5,276 nucleotides of DNA from an uncultured Bacilli bacterium. Lineage in GTDB: Bacteria; Bacillota_I; Bacilli_A; RF39; UBA660. The stretch covers positions 1-5,276 of the forward strand of contig CAKOPW010000046.1 of the NCBI GenBank assembly GCA_934101115.1, in the 5' to 3' direction. The notes beneath the pieces were generated by a model that saw nothing but the letters and a program-made list of their open reading frames with translations, ran no database searches and was not told the origin of the DNA. Numbering within the stretch: the stretch's first letter is position 1; each line of letters begins with the position of its first letter. Made by a program: the position numbers and the translations under genes. Below, piece by piece: positions 1 to 5,276 of the stretch.

Positions 1-1
1 T

Positions 2-24
2 AGAGTTTAATTCTCTTTTTTTTG
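2..24 (+). terminator. Probable tail of an upstream gene's intrinsic terminator
   Basis: AGAG (2-5) can pair with CTCT (13-16) across a 7-nt loop, followed by a T-run broken by one G at 24. The visible stem is only 4 bp, so this is either a weak terminator or the right-hand part of a longer hairpin cut by the window edge. Its position just before the recD2 promoter fits termination of an upstream plus-strand gene, so recD2 would start a new transcript. Confidence 0.5.
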
Positions 25-33
25 TGATATAAT
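6..33 (+). promoter_or_regulatory. recD2 promoter with extended -10
   Basis: A perfect TATAAT lies at 28-33, preceded by TGA (25-27), giving a TGnTATAAT extended -10. The -35 is poor: TTTAAT at 6-11 with a 16-bp spacer is the best match. Standard geometry puts +1 seven bases after the hexamer, at A40, which is the A of the recD2 ATG. A40 is also the first purine at a suitable distance, so the transcript is predicted to have no leader. Confidence 0.75.
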
Positions 34-39
34 ACTTTT

Positions 40-2220
40 ATGGATAAAATTACTGGAAAATTCAAAAAAATTATTTATGATGGAAATAATGGATATAAGG
101 TCCTTCTTTTTCGCGTGAAAACAGCTAATGATGAAATAAAAGATATTGTAAATACAACAATAACTATTAATGGTTATTTTCATGAATCTAATATGGATGA
201 ATCATATGAGCTAACGGGAAGTTATGTTCTTAACGAAAAATATGGATATCAATTTCAAGTAAGCGGTTATAAAAAAGAGGAAATTGTTGGAGTTAATAAA
301 GTAGAGGAGTTTTTATCATCACCATTTATCAAAGGTTGTGGAGAAAAAACGGCTAAAAAGATAGTTGAAACTTTAGGAGAAAATGCAATTACATTAATTA
401 AAGAGGATAAAAATAATTTATATAAAGTTGGCATTCCGGAATCTACTGTTGAAAAAATATATAAATCTATTATGGATTATTATGATTCTGATGAAACAAT
501 TATGTTTTTAAAAAGTCTAGATTTTTCAAATAAAGAAGTTATGAAAATACTAAATAAATATGGTAACAAAGCTCGTGAAATTGCTAAAAATAATTTATAT
601 GCTTTAATTGAATTTGTTGATTTTCCATCTTTAGATAAAGCATATTTTAAAATATATGATGAAACAAATGATATGCGTATCAGTGCCTGTGTTATTGAAG
701 CTATGAAAAGAGCTACGTTTTCATCAGGGGATACTTATTCTTTTAAAGATGAAATCCTTGCCATTTTAAATCAAGATTTTGATATTGAAATAAATCAACA
801 TATAGATAACATTTTTGAAAAATTAATCTTTAGTGGTGATATAAAGATAATAGATGATAAGTATTATCTAATGGATGCATATCTTGATGAAAAGAATATT
901 GCAGATACGCTATCTAAAATGCTAAATAATGAAGAAAGTAATGTTAATGGTTTTGATAAATTTTTTGAGTTTGTAGAGAGTGAATTCGATATCAAGTACG
1001 ATGATAACCAAAGAAATGCCATTAAAGAAGTATTAAGACAACCAGTATCAATTATTACTGGTGGACCAGGAACAGGTAAAACAACAATTATAAAAGGATT
1101 ACTAAGAATGTATCAATATGTAAATAATTTAACTGATTTACAAATGAGCACACATGTTGCCCTTTTAGCTCCAACTGGAAGAGCAAGCAAACGTATGAGT
1201 GAAACAACTAATTTTGGTTCTTCTACGATACATAGATATTTAAAATGGAATAAAGAAAGCAACGAATTCGGAGTAAATGAATTTAATAAGGAAGTTCATA
1301 AATTTATTATTATTGATGAAACAAGTATGATTGATAATTTTTTGATGAGTTCACTTCTTAAAGGAATTACACCAAAAACGAAAATCTGCTTTGTGGGTGA
1401 TGAATATCAACTTCCATCAGTAAACTCTGGAAACGTTTTAAGAGACTTAATTAAAACCGGTATGTTTCCGCATATAAGATTAACTGAGATTTATCGTCAA
1501 AGTGATAATTCATTTATTCCTATACTTGCAAATGAAGTAAAAAATATGGAACTTGATTATGATGTACAAGAGAAGAAAGATGATTATAATTTTTTACCAT
1601 GTGATAAAGAAAATATTAAAGATATGATTGGAATGATTATTAGAAAATCCGTTGAAAAAGGTATTGATGAAAAAAAGATTCAAGTTCTTATTCCGATGTA
1701 TAAAGGTGCAAATGGAATAGATGAAGTTAATAAAGTATTACAAACTATTTTTAATCCATATAATCCTCATCTAGATGAAGTTGAAATTGGTCCAGTTACG
1801 TTTAGAGTTGGAGATAAAATTATAAATCTTGTCAATAACGTCGAAGAAAATATCTTTAATGGAGATATTGGCTATATAAGTGAAATAAATAAATATAAAC
1901 CTTCTGAATTTATGAAAATTGATTTTTATGGTAATAAAGTTACTTTTAAAAGAGAAGAGATTCAAACGATTAAACATGCTTATGCGATGAGTATTCATAA
2001 GAGTCAAGGTAGTGAATTTGACCATGTTATATTGCCTGTTTCTAATGAGTATATGCGTATGCTTTATAATAAACTTATTTATACAGGTATATCTAGAGCC
2101 AAGAAATCTTTAGTTATTATTGGAGATATGCGTGCATTTGTATATGGTGTAAATAATAATTATAGTAAAGAAAGAAAAACTTCGTTGGTAGAATTCATTA
2201 TGAATAATTTTAACTCATAA
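40..2220 (+). CDS. recD2: RecD2-type (YrrC-like) SF1B 5'-3' DNA helicase
   Basis: RecD2 is the RecBC-independent RecD-like helicase of Gram-positive bacteria and Deinococcus. It is an ATP-driven 5'-3' DNA unwinding enzyme linked to repair and replication-fork maintenance in the cytoplasm. Visible in order: an N-terminal OB-like region (about 1-78), a helix-hairpin-helix segment (FIKGCGEKTAKKIVETLG, 96-113), then the helicase core. Core motifs are Walker A GGPGTGKTT (341-349), motif Ia APTGRA (377-382), motif II DETSM (426-430), motif III GDEYQLPSV (453-461), motif IV IYRQ (484-487), motif V SIHKSQGSEFD (651-661) and motif VI YTGISRAKK (681-689). At 726 residues it is full length (family about 700-800), and no key motif is missing. 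The start is supported because the OB region begins within a few residues of Met1, as in the family. There is no Shine-Dalgarno sequence before it; the -10 box ends six bases upstream, implying leaderless translation. A small membrane-protein gene follows 26 bp downstream on the same strand. Confidence 0.95.
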   Translation: MDKITGKFKKIIYDGNNGYKVLLFRVKTANDEIKDIVNTTITINGYFHESNMDESYELTGSYVLNEKYGYQFQVSGYKKEEIVGVNKVEEFLSSPFIKGCGEKTAKKIVETLGENAITLIKEDKNNLYKVGIPESTVEKIYKSIMDYYDSDETIMFLKSLDFSNKEVMKILNKYGNKAREIAKNNLYALIEFVDFPSLDKAYFKIYDETNDMRISACVIEAMKRATFSSGDTYSFKDEILAILNQDFDIEINQHIDNIFEKLIFSGDIKIIDDKYYLMDAYLDEKNIADTLSKMLNNEESNVNGFDKFFEFVESEFDIKYDDNQRNAIKEVLRQPVSIITGGPGTGKTTIIKGLLRMYQYVNNLTDLQMSTHVALLAPTGRASKRMSETTNFGSSTIHRYLKWNKESNEFGVNEFNKEVHKFIIIDETSMIDNFLMSSLLKGITPKTKICFVGDEYQLPSVNSGNVLRDLIKTGMFPHIRLTEIYRQSDNSFIPILANEVKNMELDYDVQEKKDDYNFLPCDKENIKDMIGMIIRKSVEKGIDEKKIQVLIPMYKGANGIDEVNKVLQTIFNPYNPHLDEVEIGPVTFRVGDKIINLVNNVEENIFNGDIGYISEINKYKPSEFMKIDFYGNKVTFKREEIQTIKHAYAMSIHKSQGSEFDHVILPVSNEYMRMLYNKLIYTGISRAKKSLVIIGDMRAFVYGVNNNYSKERKTSLVEFIMNNFNS

Positions 2221-2235
2221 ATCCATACTAAAAAT

Positions 2236-2240
2236 GGAGG
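2236..2240 (+). promoter_or_regulatory. Strong ribosome binding site of the 44-codon gene
   Basis: GGAGG lies 6 nt before the ATG at 2247, an ideal spacing. It is the main reason to accept this short gene, and it contrasts with recD2 just upstream, which has no such site. TCCAT (2222-2226) could pair with ATGGA (2234-2238) and partly cover it, but that 5-bp stem is weak. Confidence 0.75.
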
Positions 2241-2246
2241 TATGTT

Positions 2247-2381
2247 ATGAAAAAAATGATGAATATTGCTTGTCCATTGTTTTCTCTTTCTTGTCTTATG
2301 TTAACAGGTTATCTTTTATATAAACAAAATGGGAGAAACATGCTAGATATAATAATAGAAGAAATTGATACAATAAAATAG
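2247..2381 (+). CDS. Small single-span membrane protein, function unknown
   Basis: This 44-codon gene starts MKKMMNIACPLFSLSCLMLT and ends in TAG. Residues about 6-25 form one hydrophobic segment after two N-terminal lysines, so the likely topology is a single membrane span. A short, partly acidic tail follows (residues 33-44, with two glutamates, two aspartates and several isoleucines). Cysteines at 9 and 16 lie inside the span; Cys16 follows Ser15 in LSC but lacks a full lipobox. I do not recognise a family. Evidence that it is real: GGAGG at perfect spacing, location 26 bp after recD2 on the same strand, and a strong hairpin terminator starting at its last codons. It is probably co-transcribed with recD2, since I see no convincing promoter in the gap. 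The ATG at 2242 is not an alternative start because it meets a stop after two codons. Confidence 0.7.
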   Translation: MKKMMNIACPLFSLSCLMLTGYLLYKQNGRNMLDIIIEEIDTIK

Positions 2382-2406
2382 AACTTCGAGATTGAAGTTC
2401 TATTTT
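2375..2406. terminator. Bidirectional intrinsic terminator between convergent genes
   Basis: A perfect 13-bp inverted repeat (2375-2387 with 2394-2406) encloses a 6-nt loop (GAGATT). Its core is GAACTTC/GAAGTTC, flanked by AAAATA on the left and TATTTT on the right, so on either strand the hairpin ends in a T-rich arm. It serves both the plus-strand small gene (stop 2379-2381, in the left arm) and the minus-strand transglutaminase gene (stop 2400-2402, in the right arm). Confidence 0.9.
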
Positions 2407-3326
2407 AATTCTACATAAATTGATTTATCAAAAGAATGATCTTTAATATCAAATGATTCAAGAGTAGGGGTATCAATAAGATAAAATTTGTGAAGTAGGT
2501 TGTTGACTGAATGATCTTCACTTACAGGGTCATCCCATGTAAGATCGATATGTTTCCATTCATCATTTATTTTTACAGCATTCCATACATGGGTTTTACT
2601 GGCTACCTTGTAGTTATCAAGTCCAAGTTTATCAAGAACAATACTTAAAACATCTGTATATCCAGAGCAAATCCCGAACCCTTCGAATAAAGGACCATTT
2701 GCTTTAGCTGAGTTATGAGTAGATTCTCCATTTTTTATTTCGTTTTCGTAAGCTTCATCATATTTTGTAGTATTTATAATATAATCATGGAAAGCATAAA
2801 TAATGTCTTCAGTACTCATATCTTGAGTTACAATATCTTTCCATATAGAATCAATTTTATTACTGATATTTATAATATCTTCACTTGAGTAAAGTCTTTT
2901 TATATCCAATGTTACTTCTCCTGAGGTATCAAATTGAACTTTTAAACTAGTAAAATTATTATATGGAGAAACAAAGTTTCCAATAGTTGTTAAAATATCA
3001 ACATTTTCTGGATTGCTTATTTTTTTTACATCATCTATACAATCTAAATATTCACTTGGGCAATAGAAAGTAAAGTTTTCATAACCAGAGTCCAAAACTG
3101 TATAAAATACATTCAAAAGTTCTTGGTAATTATATGGTTTATAATCTTTGCTTATTTGTACAAAATCATAATCTTTATTTTTAGAATATTGATTTTTCTT
3201 TTCTATACTTAAAGTAGGGGTGTTATTAAAAAATTTTTTAGCAATGTTTACAATACTATCCAGTTTGTAGATCGTAAATCCAAGTAAGCATATACATATC
3301 AGAAGAGTTAATAATCTTTTTTTCAT
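2400..3326 (-). CDS. Membrane-anchored transglutaminase-like (papain-fold) protein
   Basis: This 308-residue protein has an N-terminal basic-hydrophobic segment (about 4-20, after MKKR) with no clear signal-peptidase site, so it is probably a signal anchor leaving the rest outside the cell. The C-terminal part is a transglutaminase-like core with a visible Cys-His-Asp triad: Cys220 in GICSGYTDVLSIVLDKLG, His246 in THVWNAV and Asp261 in HIDLTWDDP. Proteins of this superfamily act as cysteine proteases, peptidases or amide-transfer enzymes, often at the bacterial envelope; the substrate here is unknown. Residues about 45-160 form a separate N-terminal region with Cys89 and Cys96 (CPSEYLDC), which could form an extracellular disulfide. 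The start is supported by AGGTGG (3336-3331) four bases before the ATG and by the signal-like N-terminus. It is convergent with the small membrane-protein gene and lies downstream of rpsT on the same strand, with the rpsT terminator and a putative promoter between. Confidence 0.87.
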   Translation of the reverse strand: MKKRLLTLLICICLLGFTIYKLDSIVNIAKKFFNNTPTLSIEKKNQYSKNKDYDFVQISKDYKPYNYQELLNVFYTVLDSGYENFTFYCPSEYLDCIDDVKKISNPENVDILTTIGNFVSPYNNFTSLKVQFDTSGEVTLDIKRLYSSEDIINISNKIDSIWKDIVTQDMSTEDIIYAFHDYIINTTKYDEAYENEIKNGESTHNSAKANGPLFEGFGICSGYTDVLSIVLDKLGLDNYKVASKTHVWNAVKINDEWKHIDLTWDDPVSEDHSVNNLLHKFYLIDTPTLESFDIKDHSFDKSIYVELK

Positions 3327-3330
3327 GTGA

Positions 3331-3353
3331 CCACCTATTTAATATAATAACAT
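3331..3353 (-). promoter_or_regulatory. Putative promoter and ribosome site of the transglutaminase-like gene
   Basis: On the minus strand, TGT precedes TATTAT (3349-3344), a TGn extended -10 matching five of six consensus bases. Predicted +1 is near 3337, so the leader would be about 11 nt and begin almost directly with the ribosome site AGGTGG (3336-3331). At a 17-bp spacer the -35 falls in the T-run of the rpsT terminator and matches poorly. The ribosome site is clear; the promoter is moderate, and read-through from rpsT is the alternative. Confidence 0.55.
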
Positions 3354-3364
3354 ATATGCAATAC

Positions 3365-3400
3365 AAAAAAAAGAAATGAAATTAATTATTCATTTCTTTT
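3365..3400 (-). terminator. rpsT intrinsic terminator overlapping the end of the gene
   Basis: On the minus strand a perfect 12-bp stem (3400-3389 with 3380-3369; arms AAAAGAAATGAA and TTCATTTCTTTT) encloses an 8-nt loop, and the T-run continues to 3365. The upstream arm is made of rpsT coding sequence (codons for Lys-Glu-Met), and the rpsT stop codon at 3384-3382 lies in the loop. The stem is AT-rich, so termination may be incomplete. Confidence 0.85.
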
Positions 3401-3648
3401 ACTTTTTTATTTAATCTTGATTTTTGTCTAGCACAAGTATTCTTCTTAACTAATCCTTTAGAACAAGCTTTGTCAATATTTGCTATAACGTTTTTAAGTT
3501 CTTTATTAGCAGTTTCAGAATCATTATTCTTAATAGCTTTTTCACATTTCTTTATAGAATTTTTAACTCTAGCAGTATATTCGTTATTTGCAGCAGTTTG
3601 AACTCTATCAGTTTTTACAGATTTTTTAGAACTTTTAATATTAGGCAT
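3382..3648 (-). CDS. rpsT: 30S ribosomal protein S20
   Basis: S20 is a primary 16S-rRNA-binding protein of the small ribosomal subunit. The 88-residue product has the family's usual length, its MPNIKSSKKSVKT start, a lysine/arginine-rich helical body and the characteristic C-terminal segment GLVKKNTCARQKSRLNKKV. The usual family form there is close to KNKAARxKSRLxKKV, so the Thr-Cys pair is a local variation. The reading frame is open upstream to an ATG at 3702, but the true start is 3648: it gives the conserved N-terminus and has AAGGAG at 3663-3658, nine bases upstream. Extended -10 and -35 elements (3681-3709) predict a leader of about 26 nt, too short for a large autoregulatory structure. 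It is transcribed divergently from the 487-residue gene and ends in its own terminator, so it is probably mainly monocistronic. Confidence 0.97.
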   Translation of the reverse strand: MPNIKSSKKSVKTDRVQTAANNEYTARVKNSIKKCEKAIKNNDSETANKELKNVIANIDKACSKGLVKKNTCARQKSRLNKKVKEMNN

Positions 3649-3657
3649 TATAATTCG

Positions 3658-3663
3658 CTCCTT
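3658..3663 (-). promoter_or_regulatory. rpsT ribosome binding site
   Basis: AAGGAG on the minus strand, nine bases before the ATG at 3648. It sits within a longer purine tract (GGAAGGAG) and decides the S20 start against the upstream in-frame ATG at 3702, which would lie before the predicted transcription start. Confidence 0.9.
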
Positions 3664-3680
3664 CCTTAAATACATATTAG

Positions 3681-3709
3681 ATTTTATCAAAAAAATATGC
3701 ATTTTGCAA
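3681..3709 (-). promoter_or_regulatory. rpsT promoter
   Basis: On the minus strand, TTGCAA (3709-3704, four of six -35 bases) is separated by exactly 17 bp from TAAAAT (3686-3681, five of six). TGA directly before the hexamer makes an extended -10. Predicted +1 is near 3674, giving a leader of about 26 nt. This is the only promoter in the window with a reasonable -35, consistent with a highly expressed ribosomal protein gene. Confidence 0.8.
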
Positions 3710-3721
3710 ACAAATTCGGCA

Positions 3722-3737
3722 AATATTTGTAAATATT
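3722..3737. repeat. 16-bp dyad in the divergent promoter region
   Basis: AATATTT (3722-3728) and AAATATT (3731-3737) are perfect inverted repeats with a 2-base GT spacer. The dyad lies 13 bp upstream of the rpsT -35 and about 30 bp before the -10 of the divergent gene, where an operator or activator site for either gene could sit. It is pure A/T apart from the centre, so chance is a serious alternative in this composition. Confidence 0.35.
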
Positions 3738-3768
3738 ATTAAAAAAGTTAAAAAGTGGCAGTTAATCA

Positions 3769-3777
3769 TGCTAAAAT
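3769..3777 (+). promoter_or_regulatory. Promoter of the 487-residue gene (extended -10)
   Basis: TGC followed by TAAAAT (3772-3777) forms a TGn extended -10 with a five-of-six hexamer. There is no good -35; TTAAAA at 3748-3753 with an 18-bp spacer is the closest. Predicted +1 is near A3784, giving a leader of about 17 nt to the ATG at 3801, or 0-2 nt to the ATG at 3786. Confidence 0.65.
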
Positions 3778-3791
3778 TATGTTAAATGGAT

Positions 3792-3797
3792 GGTGAT
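3792..3797 (+). promoter_or_regulatory. Ribosome binding site favouring the start at 3801
   Basis: GGTGAT is fully complementary to the 3' end of 16S rRNA (the GGTGAT part of AAGGAGGTGATC). In that alignment the second G (3793) lies seven bases before ATG 3801, which is optimal. No such site precedes the in-frame ATG at 3786. Confidence 0.7.
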
Positions 3798-3800
3798 ATT

Positions 3801-5264
3801 ATGCAAAATATTAAATCAGATATCGAAGAATTAAAAGTACTTGTCAATTCTAATGAAATGACTTCTGAAGAAAAAAGAATCATAAAAAAACTTTTAAACT
3901 ATATTAGACTTAATGTTAAGTTAAGTATATTTCATAAAGTTATCTCTAATAAAGATGAAATTACAGAGTTGATTGCTTCAATCGATAATTTAATTTCTAC
4001 TTATGAACAAACATTAAAAAACAGTGTTGAAGATGCAGGGTATAGTTTTAAAATAAAAAGACTTAAAGCAATAAGAGAAAGTATTTTAGCAAATGACTAT
4101 GAGTATTTTGTGCAAGATATAATAACCGATTTTCAAGATGAACAAGAACTTATTGATATGTGTAGTTTATCATTATCATCTGATTATCGAAAATTTGAAA
4201 CTTATTTTGGAAAACCATTGGTTGCAAATGATGGAAAAAGTATTCATGAATATAAAATAGATGAAGAAACTATTGATCGCATATTTGGTATAATTATGAA
4301 TAGATCTCTTAATAAAAGCATTAATGATTATGTTCTAACTTTAAAAGCTTCTCAAAAGTTTGATTTTAAATTAAAACAATTAAAAAACAGAAGAGAACTC
4401 TTTGAAAAATGTATTGAAAATCATAGTTTATTAGAAGAATTTATAAAAGTTCTTATTGAGCTAGCAAAAGTTGAGGATGAATATAAAGACCTTGAAAGTA
4501 CTTACACAAGAAATAAAAATGTAATAGAAATGATCGATTCAAGTTCTTTTCTTGAAAGACTTAGTAAAAAATACGAAAAAGCTAAGAGAGTAGAAGAAAA
4601 TGAAATAATTGAAAAGAATTATCTTCAAGGAAAAAGTGCTAGAATAAAAGAATTAGAAGAAAAAAGAAACGAATTATTTGAAAAACTTGCTGCTGTTGGA
4701 TTAGAATTTGTTTTAGTTCAATTAGAAAATAAAATAAAGGTTGAAAATGCAAAAGTAATTTATGATTATTCTCCAAAAAATGTGGATAATTATGAACATG
4801 TTGCTTATACGTTATATAACGAATTAATTGCTTTTCATAATAGAACCATTTCTTCAAAAGATGCTAAGTGTCAAAAAGAAATTGATTTAGTTGATGATCT
4901 TTATGGTATTATTCTTGAAGAAAAGCAAAAATATATAAATAAAAAAGACAATATTTATTCTAGTATGGATGATGTTGGTAAATCCTTAATAGATAATCAT
5001 TTAAGTGATTGTGTTAAAATCTCTGAATTAGAAAATTCTAGTAGAAGATATTCTGTTTCTCCAATGTTAAGTGCGTTTATGTTAAGGGTTATTTCTAAAT
5101 TAAAGCATATTAACTTTGAAGATTTGAATGAGACATTCTTAAAAGAAAGCGATGAAAATAATCTTAAAAAAGATTATGATGATTTTATAAATAGAAAAAT
5201 CGGTGAAGTATATGATCAAATTACTAGATTAAAAGACGATGATATTCCTATAAACAATTTATAG
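3801..5264 (+). CDS. Uncharacterised charged helical protein with coiled-coil-like region
   Basis: I do not recognise this 487-residue protein. It has no signal peptide or membrane span, is rich in Lys, Glu, Asp, Asn and Ile/Leu, and is probably cytoplasmic and mostly helical. An N-terminal helical region (about 1-115) is followed by a less charged segment (about 116-165), then a long, highly charged stretch (about 185-315, including ARIKELEEKRNELFEKLAAV) that looks like coiled coil. A further helical segment (about 330-390) and a C-terminal part (about 415-487) follow. There are only four cysteines (121, 204, 357, 404), not spaced as a metal site, and I see no Walker, nuclease or other catalytic motif. 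A structural, scaffolding or partner-binding role is possible but not shown. The start at 3801 is chosen for its ribosome site; ATG 3786 would add five residues (MDGDI). It is divergent from rpsT and has its own promoter and terminator, so it is likely monocistronic. Composition matches its neighbours, with no sign of transfer. Confidence 0.85.
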   Translation: MQNIKSDIEELKVLVNSNEMTSEEKRIIKKLLNYIRLNVKLSIFHKVISNKDEITELIASIDNLISTYEQTLKNSVEDAGYSFKIKRLKAIRESILANDYEYFVQDIITDFQDEQELIDMCSLSLSSDYRKFETYFGKPLVANDGKSIHEYKIDEETIDRIFGIIMNRSLNKSINDYVLTLKASQKFDFKLKQLKNRRELFEKCIENHSLLEEFIKVLIELAKVEDEYKDLESTYTRNKNVIEMIDSSSFLERLSKKYEKAKRVEENEIIEKNYLQGKSARIKELEEKRNELFEKLAAVGLEFVLVQLENKIKVENAKVIYDYSPKNVDNYEHVAYTLYNELIAFHNRTISSKDAKCQKEIDLVDDLYGIILEEKQKYINKKDNIYSSMDDVGKSLIDNHLSDCVKISELENSSRRYSVSPMLSAFMLRVISKLKHINFEDLNETFLKESDENNLKKDYDDFINRKIGEVYDQITRLKDDDIPINNL

Positions 5265-5274
5265 GAATTTTTTT
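5244..5274 (+). terminator. Intrinsic terminator overlapping the stop of the 487-residue gene
   Basis: A perfect 11-bp stem (5244-5254 with 5258-5268; ATTCCTATAAA and its complement) with a CAA loop is followed by T's to 5274. The left arm and loop are coding sequence for the last residues (IPINNL), and the TAG stop (5262-5264) is inside the right arm. Confidence 0.9.
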
Positions 5275-5276
5275 GT

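Noticed and set aside
1771..2025. 84-codon open frame on the minus strand inside recD2
   Set aside because: It lies wholly within the conserved helicase coding region (next to and overlapping motif V), has no ribosome site I can see, and its product has no recognisable domain. It is a by-product of A/T-rich coding sequence.
2222..2244. Riboswitch-like alternative hairpins between recD2 and the small gene
   Set aside because: TCCAT/ATGGA and CATAC/GTATG are mutually exclusive but only 5 bp each, too weak to claim a switch, and no known riboswitch core fits in 26 bp.
2242..2250. Two-codon frame ATG-TTA-TGA overlapping the start of the 44-codon gene
   Set aside because: Its ATG is only one base after GGAGG, too close for efficient initiation; the overlap with ATGA at 2247 is probably incidental.
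3288..3297. Lipoprotein signal in the transglutaminase-like protein (cysteines 11 and 13)
   Set aside because: The residues before either cysteine (LLIC, ICIC) lack the small residue required just before a lipobox cysteine, so a signal anchor is the better reading.
3649..3702. 18-codon N-terminal extension of S20 starting at 3702
   Set aside because: The extension overlaps the -10 element and the ribosome site, starts before the predicted transcription start, and precedes the conserved S20 N-terminus.
4639..4857. 72-codon open frame on the minus strand inside the 487-residue gene
   Set aside because: It is antisense to a long, uniform coding frame, and its hydrophobic Phe/Leu/Gln-rich product is what the reverse complement of Lys/Glu/Asn-rich codons gives.
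40..5264. Alternative genetic code with TGA as tryptophan
   Set aside because: No stop in the five genes is TGA, which first suggested recoding, but the frames contain no internal TGA and tryptophans are TGG. Five stops are too few to infer anything.
1..5276. CRISPR array, insertion sequence, tRNA, rRNA or defence island
   Set aside because: There are no regularly spaced repeats, transposase motifs, terminal repeats flanked by duplications or tRNA-like folds. RecD2 alone is a housekeeping repair helicase and does not imply a defence system.

Overview
The window is AT-rich (roughly a quarter to 30% G+C by eye) and uses the standard bacterial code: every tryptophan codon I checked is TGG, and all five genes end in TAA or TAG. 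Strong AAGGAG/GGAGG/GGTGAT ribosome sites, TGn-TATAAT promoters, U-tracted hairpin terminators and a RecD2-type helicase suggest a low-GC Gram-positive bacterium of the Bacilli/Mollicutes-related or gut Firmicutes type. The species cannot be fixed from this sequence.

Layout from left to right. Positions 2-24 hold what looks like the tail of a terminator for an upstream gene. It is followed at once by an extended -10 promoter and recD2 (40-2220, +), a 5'-3' DNA helicase that appears to be translated from a leaderless mRNA. A 44-codon membrane-protein gene missing from long-ORF calls (2247-2381, +) follows 26 bp later behind a strong ribosome site. A symmetric bidirectional terminator (2375-2406) separates it from the convergent gene for a membrane-anchored transglutaminase-like protein (2400-3326, -). 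Upstream of that lies rpsT, encoding ribosomal protein S20 (3382-3648, -), with its own promoter and terminator. A divergent intergenic region (about 3649-3800) holds the rpsT promoter, a 16-bp dyad and the promoter of a 487-residue, charged, helical protein of unknown function (3801-5264, +), which ends in its own terminator.

The genes do not form a recognisable pathway. This looks like a compact chromosomal housekeeping region (DNA repair, ribosome, cell surface), and I see no mobile element, CRISPR array, RNA gene or defence system. The most unusual features concern gene expression. All four inferred promoters carry a TGn extended -10. Three of the inferred transcripts have leaders of about 0-17 nt. 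All four transcript ends visible in the window place the stop codon inside the terminator hairpin.
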